NCBI RefSeq assembly: GCF_001039355.2
Contig: NW_019775723.1
Coordinates: forward strand, 127,272-191,271
Source of the DNA: Lingula anatina
Taxonomy: Eukaryota > Brachiopoda > Lingulata > Lingulida > Lingulidae
Reading direction: 5' to 3'
Length of the DNA stretch: 64,000 nucleotides
In this document: in pieces, positions 46,848 through 58,035 of the stretch
Layout of the letters: the number at the start of each line of letters is the position of its first letter
How positions within the stretch are numbered: position 1 is the first letter of the stretch
The notes under the pieces: model-generated
The model's database searches: none
Told to the model about the DNA's origin: nothing
Seen by the model: only the letters and a program-made list of their open reading frames with translations
Program-made: the position numbers and the translations under genes

Positions 46848-47529
46848 ATTATACCGGTACGTGTCCATAGTGTATAGTAATAACAGAGAAGCCCCAAGGT
46901 ATGACTACAAATCTTCACTTCTGTGCTCTTTATATTTTCTGTAGCTAAAGAGGAAAAGAAGCGAGGAAAGAAGAAGCAAAAAAGTACAGAGGCCAAAACG
47001 ACTGTAGGCGAAAATGACGAAGGTATGTACAATATTGCAGCAAGGTGCATTAGAGCTCCTTGATTGTACACTGTAACAACCTGTACTAGTAGCCGTCCTT
47101 ATCTGTTTGTTCTCTGCATTTCACACAGACAGTAAAGATCCTTCAGATCTGGTATCTCTGCTTGGTAGAAACAGAAGCATGGGGTGTATAGCTTGGAGTA
47201 CGAATATTTATTTATGCATATATCATGTATAAATAGTGTGTGCCACAGTATAACACGAAACCAGTGCATACGTTGAACTAATATTTGATTTCCTGGCATC
47301 TTATTACATTTCAGAAGCCATATCTCTCATAGAGGAGAACCAGCGTTTGAAAGCACAGATGACGTGCAAGATTTGCATGGACGAGGAGGTTAGCGTGGTA
47401 TTTCTACCGTGTGGTCACTTAGTTATCTGTGCACAGTGTGCGCCTGCGCTGAGAAGTTGTCCTATATGTACATCCTTGATCAGGGCCACTGTAGGAGCCA
47501 ACATACCGCAATTAAGTTATGATCCATGA
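44182..47529 (+). CDS. IAP gene 2, one BIR plus UBA and RING
   Basis: Seven exons: 44182-44328, 45568-45749, 46130-46187, 46501-46782, 46945-47022, 47129-47164 (using donor GTAGAA) and 47315-47529. Phases agree throughout (998 nt after one carried base). Lengths match gene 1 exon for exon apart from a 9-nt deletion, the shorter linker and a longer tail. The BIR has CFYC, DPWTEH and [38 protein letters not shown], ending PQLSYDP. Upstream BIR1 and BIR2 exons are reduced to relics at 38.9-43.9 kb. It is either a short IAP with an unseen first exon or a partial gene. A longer insertion separates the two halves of the BIR. Confidence 0.85.
45090..45318. mobile_element. MITE with AGATCGATCT-bearing termini, copy 3
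   Basis: A well-kept copy within the BIR intron of IAP gene 2. Left end GGTGCTTTCCCAGAG then AAGATCGATCT; right end AGATCGATCT then ATCTATGGAAATGGGGTG. The equivalent intron of gene 1 (31623-32047) lacks it. Confidence 0.8.
46804..46848. repeat. (AAAT)n microsatellite
   Basis: About ten TAAA units in the intron after the UBA exon. IAP gene 1 has only about three at the same place. Confidence 0.85.
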
Positions 47530-49991
47530 TTTATTATATATACTACAGAGCTGGATATTCAAGTGCTGACCACATTTTTTACACAGCCATCACGTGCGTG
47601 TGTCGTAGCCGTGATTACCATTGGTAAATTCAACTAAGGAATACTTTATGAAATCAATACCCCCAGAAAATAGATTTAAATTGTAATGTGGCTGCTTATA
47701 GATTTAATGCTTAAAAAAGGGAAAAACGAAAAAAAAAAAGAAATGTTCACTTGTAACTATTTTTGTAATGTTTTCACCGTCTGAGTCATTATTGGAGCAT
47801 CTTATCCTATGAACTGCCATTTCCCAAAGAAAAAATTCTTTCATTCTAATCTTGAGTGCTATCGTCACTTGTTCCTTATGCAGCGTTCGGAAATTATGTA
47901 CCCATACTTACGGTATTAGCGAAAATGACACGAAGGTGAGACGCCGACGATGACGTTGAGAATTGTGCCAATTGTGGGAAATATCTTAAAAATTGTTGAT
48001 AGAAAAACATTTTAAGTTTCAAATCCCGGAAAACTGCCAATGAGAATATTTTTGCCGTTTGCGAATGTCATATTGTCCACCACAGAAGAAAAAAATCACA
48101 CTGGTTAGAGGCAACGCGTCCCTTAGTAAAAAAACAGAGTAAGAACAGATATCTGACCAGTTATCATGACACAGGCCATCGAATGGATGGAAATGCCGAA
48201 CAGTAATTAATTTTTTACAGCGTCAAAAGACTGAAGTGTGATTCCTACATTTCAGATAGTAATATGCGATTTGGATATTATAGATTTCGGGATCGTGCAA
48301 AATTGTTTGAAAATAATTACTTTTGCTGACTCGTCACATCATTATTTTTAGGACGATGAGTGTTATTTAATATTTCATATTTAATTTTTATCCCTAAGGC
48401 CATAACAGTTAATGCAGGCAACATTTTGCTACATTGTTATTATTGATAAAATTATTAGGATAGTGAGTTTATATAATAAAAGCGGCCTTGTTTGGCCAAA
48501 TCACGAACAACTGATAGTCTTTGTTGCCTTCTCTTCTGTTATGAATGGGACTATGCAAGTTTGTGGTGCACTGGGATGGAGGAGACATAAAGATTTCTGC
48601 GATCCTGAGGAAACGTCTTCATCGCATAACGACTACACAAACGTCGAAGGACAGATAGAAAAAGAAAAAAGGGCATATTCAGATGTATTTATTTCAAGCT
48701 ATTTAGTCGCATTTGTATTCTAATTGCACATCTATATACGTATTTTATCTTATAAATTTTGATATATTTGCTACCAGCGTAAACTGTGACATATTCAGAT
48801 CAAATTATCCCAGCAAAAGTGGGATTACAAGAAGCCAAAAATGCCACTCTTAACATAAATTAGATGTAAGGATATTAACAGGATATAAGTGGATACGTAG
48901 TTGCTCATATACAATATCACGCCTGTTTGTAAGTACTAGTAATTTAATAAAAAATTATAGCTTTCAAAACTCAAATCATAAAAGGAGCACATAGTGTGCA
49001 TACTAAATATAATTCATGAACACCTTATCACCTACATGATATACCCATTTTGCCATCGACTATACTATACATGAAATGTACGGTGAGTCCACTAATAGTC
49101 ACTGACACAAGATACCATGTTGTATGTGGCTTTTGCAACTGTGAATAATACATTACATACAGGAGGCAAGAACTGTAGTATATGTATCATATCTATTATC
49201 ATATCTATGCAGAGATAATTTCAGTTACTCCCAACCCACTTTAATTATCATGAAATTTGTAAAATGTTACCTTTGTGAATTCCATTCCATGTTAAGCACT
49301 TTGTTTCACGTAGGGACTTTGAAAAATTCTAAGTAACATACCTACATGTATCATAAACACTGTACATACCTACTGTATTTTACAGTATTTGAGTCGGATT
49401 TAACGGACAAATCTAATTTAGAACAAGGTGCTATAGCCATTCAATGTATACCCTCTCTGCCGTGCCGTCTTAGGGTTTAATAAAACCTCTCTGTACAGAT
49501 ATAGATGCACCCACGGTGTAATATGATATGTATGAAACTTACAATATACCTGTAATAATAATATTGTAATTTTAGAAAACAAAATACTTACAAAGCAGAT
49601 AAACATATAAAGTTCCTTACACAACTGAATGATAATGTGCTAGCTTAGAATTGGACACATCCTATCGAATGTCACTTTTAGCATAGCTAGATAAAATAAA
49701 CTCCAATATCGTAAAATCTCCTCATATTAAATGCTCAGTGAAAAAAAGGAACAACCATAACAAATATCCATATGTTAGTAATATACATGTATGAGCTTAA
49801 ACAATGATAATATTCTGCAACCCTAGTCTTCACTGATACATTATACGATGTAGAAATAACAGCATCTACTTTAAAAGCATTATTGGGAAATGTTGATGTA
49901 TCTGTACATTAGATATGGGTAATAATTGTCAGTATTCAAGATAAGTCAAATATTAATCTCCTTCGGGATTACTGTGGTGCCGTATACGACT
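47530..49991. other. Intergenic; one possible exon
   Basis: Mostly A/T-rich with no recognised feature. An open frame at about 48520-48723 ends RAYSDVFISSYLVAFVF after an acidic, Ser/Asn/Tyr-rich stretch (DPEETSSSHNDYTNVEGQ). This looks less random than its surroundings and could be the last exon of an unseen gene, but I recognise no domain. Confidence 0.35.
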
Positions 49992-50260
49992 CTACAATGG
50001 CAGCATAGCAGCAATGCGGGTTTCTCCTATTTCACATAGTGCCTCAGCCAAAGCTTTAGCTGTGGCTTTTGTGGACTCTCTGTTCTTCCATCTGTTTAAC
50101 ATTTGGTGTATCATCTCCCTAAGTCCAGACACATTATGGTCATGGATTATGATTTCTATTTCACCTTCAGGAATGTCCAGTTTCCTTGCTAGTTGCTTCC
50201 AGCGGTTACCCAAGTGCTGACTCAAAAATTCGATGTCCTCCTTTGTGATAACCCTGGTGG
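49992..50260 (-). CDS. Death-domain exon (3' terminal)
   Basis: On the minus strand an acceptor (GATTTCAG) precedes an open exon that starts ATRVITKEDIEFLSQHLGN, continues RWKQLARKLDIPEGEIE and GLREMIHQMLNRWKNRE, and ends at TAG. Helix-like periodicity, the W..LAR.L motif and the MI.QML..W block are typical of the death-domain fold, an adaptor for apoptosis or NF-kB signalling. Only this last exon is visible; upstream exons would lie beyond the TA microsatellite or the N at 50411. The window places it head-to-head with the armadillo-like gene. Confidence 0.72.
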
Positions 50261-50269
50261 CTGAAATCA

Positions 50270-50271
<2 letters not shown>

Positions 50272-50331
<60 letters not shown>
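50272..50331. repeat. (TA)n microsatellite
   Basis: About 60 bp of pure AT dinucleotides directly upstream of the death-domain exon. Confidence 0.9.
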
Positions 50332-50333
<2 letters not shown>

Positions 50334-50410
50334 AGTTCTCTATAACACACTAGTAGTAAGAGAGGAGTTCCAGAAGCTGCAAAACCAAGTGGCGCCATAT
50401 ACTTTTAACG

Positions 50411-50411
50411 N
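50411..50411. other. Single-N assembly gap
   Basis: The ~58 bases before the N (AGTAAGAGAGGAGTTCCAGA and on to ACTTTTAACG) recur at 52458-52515 on the same strand, so a repeat end lies at this join too. Confidence 0.75.
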
Positions 50412-52081
50412 ACGCTCTGGCTACTTGGAGCTTATGATGAAGGACCTAGACGCCGTACAGATCGGGATACAAAACAACACATTGCAAGAAAATGTACGTT
50501 ACTGTGTTCAAAACGCCATTCTTTTGAATGTTTCGTGGTTTTTAAGACTTGATAAACTATTCTTTGTTTCATGATCATTCATAAAACATTTAATGACTCC
50601 CTACGTCAGTATATTAATCAAACTTAGACATCCTGGAAATATTTTGAAACCAGCGGCCTTTGGTGCAAAACATCCATGAGAACTATTTGTGATGAAATAC
50701 ATATTAATAATGAAAGGCAAATGTTTTATTTTCGACGAAAAGATAAATTTGTATTTTGATTAAATGAAATGTCAACACACCAAGAAATAAATAAACATGA
50801 AGCGTTTTAATTCTTGTTTTATAGAACAAAGGGACATTGGGAGCCGTACAAACAGCCATAGCTCCAGTGTACAACTGTTCAAAACTCGACGCTATAAAAG
50901 ACATTTTCCAGGAGCTTGACGTCTTGGAGAGAATCGAACCTTACTTACAGTCAACTGATGAGAGTAAGTATTCGATATCATATCTTGAGGTCTGATTTAA
51001 ATAACATTATATCAGTATATTTCTATAATTGTGAAACTAAACTCGGGGAAAAGTGAAACATGCTTATTGTGGTAACTCAACAATGGTAGATACGTCCTTC
51101 AGCCACGGTTGTGCTACCTTGCGCGTTCCTTGTTTCAAGAAGTGCAGGAACACCTACTTTTACGTCATGAGCTGAGCACGTTTATTTCAGAGATAAAAGC
51201 AGAAGCGACCTTAATCAAATGTTACATCACAGACGAACAACAAAACGATTTGTTGACAACAGACGAAACCGTATTCACGTTTCTCATTAACGGACTGGAG
51301 AAAGCGCTGGAAGCGGAGAAAAGAAGATTTCGAGGGTTGTCAACATCTGAACTGGCTGAAGCATTGGGGGTACTTGCTAGACACGAGAATGATAAAGTAG
51401 CTTTAGTGCAGCACGGCGCTATACCACTTCTTGCTACTATGCTTATGTCACCTGATGAAGAAGATGTAAAACAATCAGCAAAAACGCTGTGGAAACTTTC
51501 CCTTGATCAAGAAAACAAAGCAAAAATAAAGGTAATTTCCATAGTTTTTGATTGTAATAAACGGGATATTTTTCCCATCAAACTATTGCAGAGTTTCGTG
51601 ATTATGAGTATTGTTTGACATTTATTCCCTAAATGTATATTGCGTAAGTTGTATATGAACATCCTAAAAATGACGTTTGTAAGCCGAACGGATGAAATGA
51701 ATTTCAAAACCAATTTTAAAAAGCTGAAAATGTGGTAGGTTACAGTGTTTTGAATATTCCTATGGAATAGCTATTTTGGCAGTTCATCATTTTAGCGTAT
51801 GTATCCAGTCGTGCTTCTACAAAAATGTTATATTTGGTAATTATCCCAAATTTAATGCTCTATTGTTGGGAGATGGCTTTCAACACTTTTCAAAATGCCT
51901 ACTGTTTAAGTTGGAAAACCAGTGGCAATATATTCTTCAAATATAATTTGGTGTCTATTTTAGGAGGTTGGAAATTGCATAGACATGCTTCAAACACTTT
52001 CCCATCACTCTAGTAATGAGATAAAGAACACCGCGTCAAGAGTGTTGTTGGCACTGGAACAGAATCAGGGACAAGCTGAAG
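50412..52081 (+). CDS. Armadillo-like repeat protein (partial)
   Basis: Four phase-consistent exons: 50412-50493 (5' end cut by the N), 50825-50963, 51191-51531 and 51964-52081. The third encodes STSELAEALGVLARHENDKV, then LVQHGAIPLLATMLMSPDE and KQSAKTLWKLSLDQENKAKI. HGAIPLL followed by A..LW.LS...EN is a standard armadillo repeat signature. The fourth (IDMLQTLSHHSSNEIKNTAS, then RVLLALEQN) adds another helical pair. The first two have helical, amphipathic content without a named domain. The last donor (GTAGGT) implies further exons, but none is seen before 53.8 kb. It could be an ARM-containing adaptor, such as the ARM-TIR families of molluscs, but no TIR is visible. Confidence 0.72.
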
Positions 52082-53750
52082 GTAGGTCGCATAAATACCA
52101 TTATATAGCGTAGGGTTCAATTAAGCCTCGCTTTAATAAACGCGTTTATTGCGTATTTTGTGCTCCAATCTATGATCATGTTTTTTTTAAATTTTTATTG
52201 GATCTTACCCGGACATTAAAATGAAAAATTTCCAGAAAGTGAACGATAAGTACCGCATGCGCTGATAATATATTAATTAAAATTGTTGTCCTTTCAAGAA
52301 GAGTGTACAGAAAATCCCGTGAGCCTGGTGGGTCTCTAGTCGTAGAACTAATAAATAAATTAAAAAAAAAATAAATAAACAAAAGACATGAATCAACCCC
52401 GACTTCGAGTTTCACGGGCATACCCAGAACGATGAGGATTTTCAAATAACAGTGTGAGTAGTAAGAGAGGAGTTCCAGAAGCTGCAAAACCAAGAGGCGC
52501 CATATACTTTTAATGCAGTTTTTTTAGATCGTAAATGAGGCGTAGCAAGCGAATGTTAATGACGAATGCACTTGATGGCCTGGGATACCTACGAGGCGAC
52601 GCAACAAGCAGAGAGCGGGCGGGTCTTATCGATCAAGTGGATTTGTCAACAAACTAACACTTGAAGAACGTGCAGGCGGATTTGCAAATATCGCTTTGTA
52701 AGCGAATGTCAATGACGAGGTACTTGGATACCTACAAGGTAATATCTCAAGTAGAGAGAGATAAACGGATGTGTCAGCAATCAGACAGGCAGAGTCGACA
52801 AGGCAGCAGACTTGTTTTGCTTAAAAATAGCAGAGTCATTTTATTTCACCAAAGATGGCCATGCTGTATTATATAAGTTTTCTAATATTTGCTATTAAAA
52901 TGAAGGAAAAAAAGTGCAAAGTCATGTCATTCGGTCGCCTATAATACCCCGATAAATATTTGACATGCAAAGGTTTAAATCTTTATGTTTTGGTGAAAAA
53001 TTGCAGAGTCATTTTAATTTTGCCAACGACTGTAGAGTTGAAACGGTGTATTATATAATTATTTTTTTATATTTTAAAATAAAGAAAAAGACCTGCAAAG
53101 CTCCACCATTTCTCGGTGTTAATACCACTCCACCATGCCAGCAAAAATTGTCATCGATGACTGCATTATTTGCTTGCGTTTGGTCAGACACTTAATTACT
53201 AATGTACAAATCGAGTAATGCAAAACAACGTACATGGTTCACGACCAAGAAAAAACAAAAAAGAACTGTGCTGTGAACTTTAAACAAGCAGTGTCTTATG
53301 CTGAACGCTGTCATGCATAGCGCCTTCGAGCTATATAACATTCAATGTTCACATGCCTCGCTCGTGAATTCAAATATTGCAAACATGTCCAGGCATGTTT
53401 ATGTTTACTCAGATAAGGTGGACCTCTGGTCAACAAAGATATACCACCGACCAGGGGAAACTATAGCTATCAATGCTTTTTTTAATTGTTGTTTTCCTTT
53501 TTTAAAGTCTTATTATTATTATTTTTTTGCGTATTTAAAATTTTATAACATCATTTTCTGTGTCTTTGAAAATCTTATCTTGTCTGTTTTGATTACAGTC
53601 GCGTCCCTTCTTTACAAATACCAATAAAATGACCCTATGAAATAAATGAGATATACTGAAAGTGAGGGAGGAGGATGTAAAAAGGAGGATGATTAAGCGA
53701 GGGGGAGGAGGGACAGTTAGTGAGGAGGAGGGTGTAAATATATAGGTTTA
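52082..53750. other. Intergenic or intron, repeat fragments
   Basis: 52458-52515 repeats the sequence before the N at 50411. 53440-53610 aligns with 19105-19255 (AACTATAG, ACATCATTTT, CTTATCTTGTCTGTTTTGAT, GTCGCGTC). A purine-rich GGAGGA stretch lies at 53660-53735. No gene recognised. Confidence 0.5.
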
Positions 53751-53751
53751 A

Positions 53752-53759
53752 TATAAATA
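53752..53759 (+). promoter_or_regulatory. TATA box before the viral-type ATPase ORF
   Basis: TATAAATA 38 bp before the ATG at 53797, leaving a short leader. A compact promoter of this kind fits an intronless element-borne gene. Confidence 0.5.
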
Positions 53760-53796
53760 GCTTACTCCTTGCTCTAACTTCTCATTCTTTGACAAG

Positions 53797-54307
53797 ATGC
53801 TGAAGTGTCCAGAGTGCCAAAAAACCTTCTCCAGAAAGGACAACTTGAATAGACACGTAATGAGTGTACACCAGGCAAAAGCTCAGCTTAATCTGCAGGC
53901 TGGTAGTGAGTGTGGACCACTCATGTCCCCATTTACTGCCATGGTGACTGGTCCGACTGGCAGTGGAAAATCGGTTTTCGTGAAACGATTGATTGCACAC
54001 GCCCAATCAATGATTACACCGCGCCCACAGAAAATAACTTGGTGTTACAATATCTTGCAACATTTATACGAAGTCATGCTGGTCGAGGCAAAGGGTTTTA
54101 TTACGTTTCATCAAGGCATTCCTTCCAATATCCAAGATGACGATTTCTTTGATCCTAAAGTGAACAATCTCATTGTATTCGACGACCTGTTTGCCGAGGC
54201 GGCGGTTGATAGCAGAATACGTAACTTATTTACCAAAGTGTCACACCATCGCAATGTTAGCGTCATACTTATTAACCAAAACCTTTTTCCCAGAGAGAAG
54301 GAAGCCA
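53797..54307 (+). pseudogene. C2H2 zinc finger fused to A32-like packaging ATPase (endogenous viral or Polinton-like), truncated
   Basis: An intronless ORF. Residues 4-25 form a C2H2 finger (C4, C7, H20, H25). A Walker A P-loop follows at about 52-59 (GPTGSGKS), a Walker B at about 130 (NLIVFDDLF), and SHHRNVSVILINQNLF, a block of A32/FtsK-HerA type genome-packaging ATPases in Polintons, adintoviruses and related large DNA elements. These proteins pump DNA into capsids. Coding homology stops near 54307, where a GGCCGGTTTCACAAAGC repeat begins; the remaining residues to the stop at 54339 come from that repeat. No capsid, polymerase or integrase ORF is seen nearby, so this is an isolated relic. 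Confidence 0.75.
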
Positions 54308-55156
54308 GGGGCCGGTTTCACAAAGCAGTAGTTAGTTAGAACAACTAACTACTGAACTACCTCGCTAACGAGCAAACTTAGCGATTTTCGAAGGGTGTTT
54401 CACGAAGCAGTCGTTAACTCATCGCTAAGTTCAGTCGTAAAGTTCGGTCGTTAGTTCTCTCGTTACTCACCGTAGTCTCGAAACCGTCTGCCGGAAGTGG
54501 AACTCTTGCGTAAAAGTGTCACGAAAGCACTAACTCTCCAATTTGTGGTGGCTGGAAATGCATAAGAACGTCTGCTTTGAGGTCGTCGTAAAGGATCTCC
54601 ACCACCTTTTTGCCGCTCTTTTTGTCACAGCTAGGCGCAACCTCTCGTAAATTGCATCATCGTGTGTATATTCTAATAGATTCTGTGAAAACAGTTTCAT
54701 TGGATCTTAGTTTTGATAGTCAAAAAGGTTTCATTTATGCTAGATCCTGAAATTTGATTTACCTGTTGACTGTTTCGTCTGTTCACTCTGACAGACTTGG
54801 TCACAACTGAATTACCTGTTCAGGTGAAGGTGAACAGGTAATTATCTCAGTCTTGATGATGACTTGTTAGCCCCTCTCGCCCCCTCCCCCCAGGATGGGT
54901 TTGAGAAGTTTTGGAATCGATCTGGATAAGAAGGAAGAAACACACCATGAACAGAGATGAAGGAGCACACAAGCTGTCCCATGTGTATGACGACATAAAC
55001 AGTCAACAGGTAAATCAAATTTCAGGATCTAGCATAAATGAAACCTTTTTGACTAATAGATTCTGCCTTTCATGAAAACGTCGTAGTCTACGTTGCCGTC
55101 TGGCGGTACGGATAGCAAGAAAAGTAGCCGCCATATTGGATACAAAGACAAACGAC
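54308..55156. mobile_element. Repeat element interrupting the ATPase, with long inverted arms
   Basis: Starts GGCCGGTTTCACAAAGCAGT, a terminus common to non-autonomous transposons of marine invertebrates. Further on, about 50 bp at 54720-54774 (AAGGTTTCATTTATGCTAGA and on) is repeated inverted at 54999-55053, with a smaller palindrome between them (ACCTGTTCAGGTGAAGGTGA, then ACAGGT). The right terminus is not seen because the N at 55157 ends the sequence. A reverse-strand open stretch at about 54560-54700 has no recognised domain. Confidence 0.6.
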
Positions 55157-55157
55157 N
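55157..55157. other. Single-N assembly gap
   Basis: Right of the N the sequence repeats 36648 onward (GTACACTAACCGGTAAAAGA). Confidence 0.8.
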
Positions 55158-56614
55158 CCCGCCAGTACACTAACCGGTAAAAGAAACAACTCGTGTAGCT
55201 ATGAAGATGTTAATTATTAAGAGGGGTCGATTCTTGAATTTTGTATTTGGATTAAAACTTTTACAAGGAAAACGAAAATAATAATAATAATAATAATAAA
55301 CACATATAATGAAAACTGTTTAACTTTTAATAATAAGAATAATGAGGGTTTGTTGTACTCTCTTTGCAATATTTACTGCAGGGCATGCTTACAGAACGCT
55401 GCATTGCAAACCTACAAAGAATGTCAATAGAAATGCAGCCGTTTATTTACCTTTCAACCACCCTTTCAACTTTGCTGTTTGTTTCCTTTCCTGTTGACCT
55501 TTCAATGCAAACAGGCTACAAAGAAAGGGTGAGGTTTACCCTCTGACAGGTCCACAAGATTTTCAATAAATATTAACAGATATGTATCTCGTTAAGCAGG
55601 TGGCTAATCTCTGTGCTGAGACCCTGTGCAGAAATCTCAAGGATGGTTACATGGTTGGTAACTGTTTGAATATAACTACTGATACTAAGGCACTGTCACT
55701 TGGCAAGTCCCTGTCAAATCCCCCTGACAGCAATCAAAACAGTCAATTGCCCAGTAGAGTGTAGGTGGGGGTGGGGTTCTTGTTGAGCAGCTGTAAATAA
55801 AAACGCCTCTCTGCTGGCTGAAATTGTATGATAGGGAATTCCCCTTTGATGTCCTGCTGCGCATACCGGGTAACTAAGGACCCAGCGTTACAACAAGACA
55901 ATACCGATACCTGGGTAAACATCTAGTATGAAGCATATTATTTACTTGCTAATGTAGCCCTTATTAAATTAATGATTAGAATAAGAAGTCAAATTTAGTA
56001 GGTGAGTGTGTGGCGGGAGGTGGGGGGTACATTAGCTATGGTGTTAGTTGCATGTCATTCTACCCTCTTCCATCCTTATTACTTTTTGTTAGCACTACCC
56101 CATCCTATCCCCAGTGTGTAAGACCCTGTCGTTCCTCAACTGAACAGTGCATGTATAAGTAACGGTTACCTGAGAATGATTTTATAGCTTTGTATTAGTC
56201 TAACTGGGAACCCTTCATTTAATTTATCGTTTTATTTCTTGGGTGAACATTAGATTAACTAATTATTATCAAATTGCATGTATCCTAGAAGTCTTGATTG
56301 CTCAATAATCTAATCTTTTCTCGGTTAGAAAGTCACCAATTCATAAGCAAAGTACAAAGACTGTTTGCCATATGTTTTCTAGCTGAAAAGTTACGGGGAG
56401 TAAAAATATATCTCGCAGTTCGACATTTACCCTCTGGCGTTATCACGGTTGAGTTTTAAGTGATAGAATAACAACATATTGTCTCTATTGACATCAGGGT
56501 TGAGTCCAATTGACATAATGGCGATGAACAGAGGGGGGATGATGGGGCATTCACCTTTAGGACCGCCCACCATGCGTCTGAACGCTTCATTGAACTACGG
56601 AGTAACTAAACCAT

Positions 56615-57091
56615 TGTTGTGAACCGTCTAAAATGACTTTAACTTTAATTTATAACTGTACTGAATTCCAGTGTATCAATTTCCATTAACGAATTAACTA
56701 ATCTATGGGCTCCGACATGACTCCAGATTCGACTCAGTCTTTCACTTTACGTGCACAGAGAAGCATAACAGAACAACCTCACATCTTCAGTCTCAGATCA
56801 AAAGTGTCTTTATTATGGACAAGTTTCAAGTTATATACAGATTATCTACAGGGAATCTGTGTGTACATGTGGCTGCTTCTTATTTACATACGTGTACATG
56901 TGGCTGCTACTTATTTACATGCTGATTGTTGTGCAATATTAACAGGTGATATGCATCTGTCTCAAGCATAGGCCTACCTATGGGCCTTTACAGAAAATAA
57001 TATTTAAATGTATACAGGACAGACGCAAATTAGATAATAACATGTTGATTAACTATGACTACACAATGTGGAATTTATGCAGGATTCCACA
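56615..57091. mobile_element. Solo LTR, 477 bp, with CCAT target duplication
   Basis: The insertion starts TGTTGTGAACC and ends GGATTCCACA (5' TG, 3' CA), flanked by CCAT at 56611-56614 and 57092-57095. The homologous repeat at about 18262 has the empty site AAGCCATGTTACTGCAGG. No internal retroviral-type ORF is present, so it is a solo LTR left by LTR-LTR recombination. It contains two copies of a ~25 bp word (GTGTACATGTGGCTGCT). Confidence 0.8.
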
Positions 57092-57330
57092 CCATGTGAC
57101 TGCAGGTATAAATAGTATACAGGGGATTACCCTTTGATGTGCGGCTGCGCGTAACTAAGTGATACAAACAACCGATACCGGTTGGTCCAAAAATGTACCG
57201 GTACTACATGTCCATGTAACATGAAGCATGTCGTGTTCTTTCATGTTCGTGTTGATTTAACCATTTGTAAATTAATAAGTAGAATAAATTGCCAAGCCCA
57301 GACAACATCAAAACATTCGCTGACAACCAA

Positions 57331-57434
57331 CCCAGCAGGCAAACGACATTGATTCTACATGTACGTTGATTCAACGTTGATCCACCAAAATTAACGTTGA
57401 TTTAACGGTGAATCAATGTCGTTTGTCTGCTGGG
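57331..57434. mobile_element. 104-bp palindromic MITE, CCCAGCAG ends
   Basis: Ends CCCAGCAGGCAAACGACATT and AATGTCGTTTGTCTGCTGGG are inverted repeats, with AACGTTGA words in the middle. Homologous empty sites at about 38590 and 18495 (GACAACCAAACTAA) show precise insertion with an AA overlap. Similar CCCAGCAG elements are common in marine animals. Confidence 0.82.
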
Positions 57435-57969
57435 AAACTACTGTAATCACAAGTAATACTAGTAGTGTAAAAAGAACATTATACTTAGCCATGGCAATAT
57501 ATGACCGAGTGACTATACATGTACTGGTAGGCCTACATGTACACGCTTATCTCAGCCCAGTGGCCAATCCTATAACTCTTGACTAAAAACGCATGTCTAC
57601 CAACGCCTGACAGCTAACGCTTGACAACCAACGCTGCAGGAAAGTAACCTTTACTACCAACGCTACAAAAGGACGTTGCGTGGTATTAAATAGTAATTAA
57701 GATATCGTTTGTTGTAATAATGACGGATTCTAGGAATAATAGCACTAAAACCACAGAATGGTAAAAAGGTATGTTACGTTTTTTTAAAATTAATTTATCT
57801 ATCAAATAATATTGCGTTATATCAATTTTTTTTCTTTTTTTTTTGTGATGGGGATTCATGTAATACTTTTTGACTGTAGTTTTTAAACTAAATGTTGTTA
57901 AAAAGGTGGAATGAAAAATAAAAATAGCGAAGTTATTGCTTGGGCTTAGTCCAAAGTCATGTGTGGAGA

Positions 57970-58035
57970 CTACAGAAGCTTAAGGGCACTTGTAGACTAC
58001 AGAACGGCGCTAGTAGACTACAGAACGGCGCTAGT
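57970..58035. repeat. Short tandem repeat, GTAGACTACAGAACGGCGCTA
   Basis: Two near-exact 21-bp units and a diverged third (GACTACAGAAGC...), in the place where copy 1 has a single unit (about 19016). Confidence 0.6.

Noticed and set aside
54480-54700. Reverse-strand open stretch that might be a transposase fragment
   Set aside because: Short, no catalytic motif, frame unclear; kept only as part of the repeat element.
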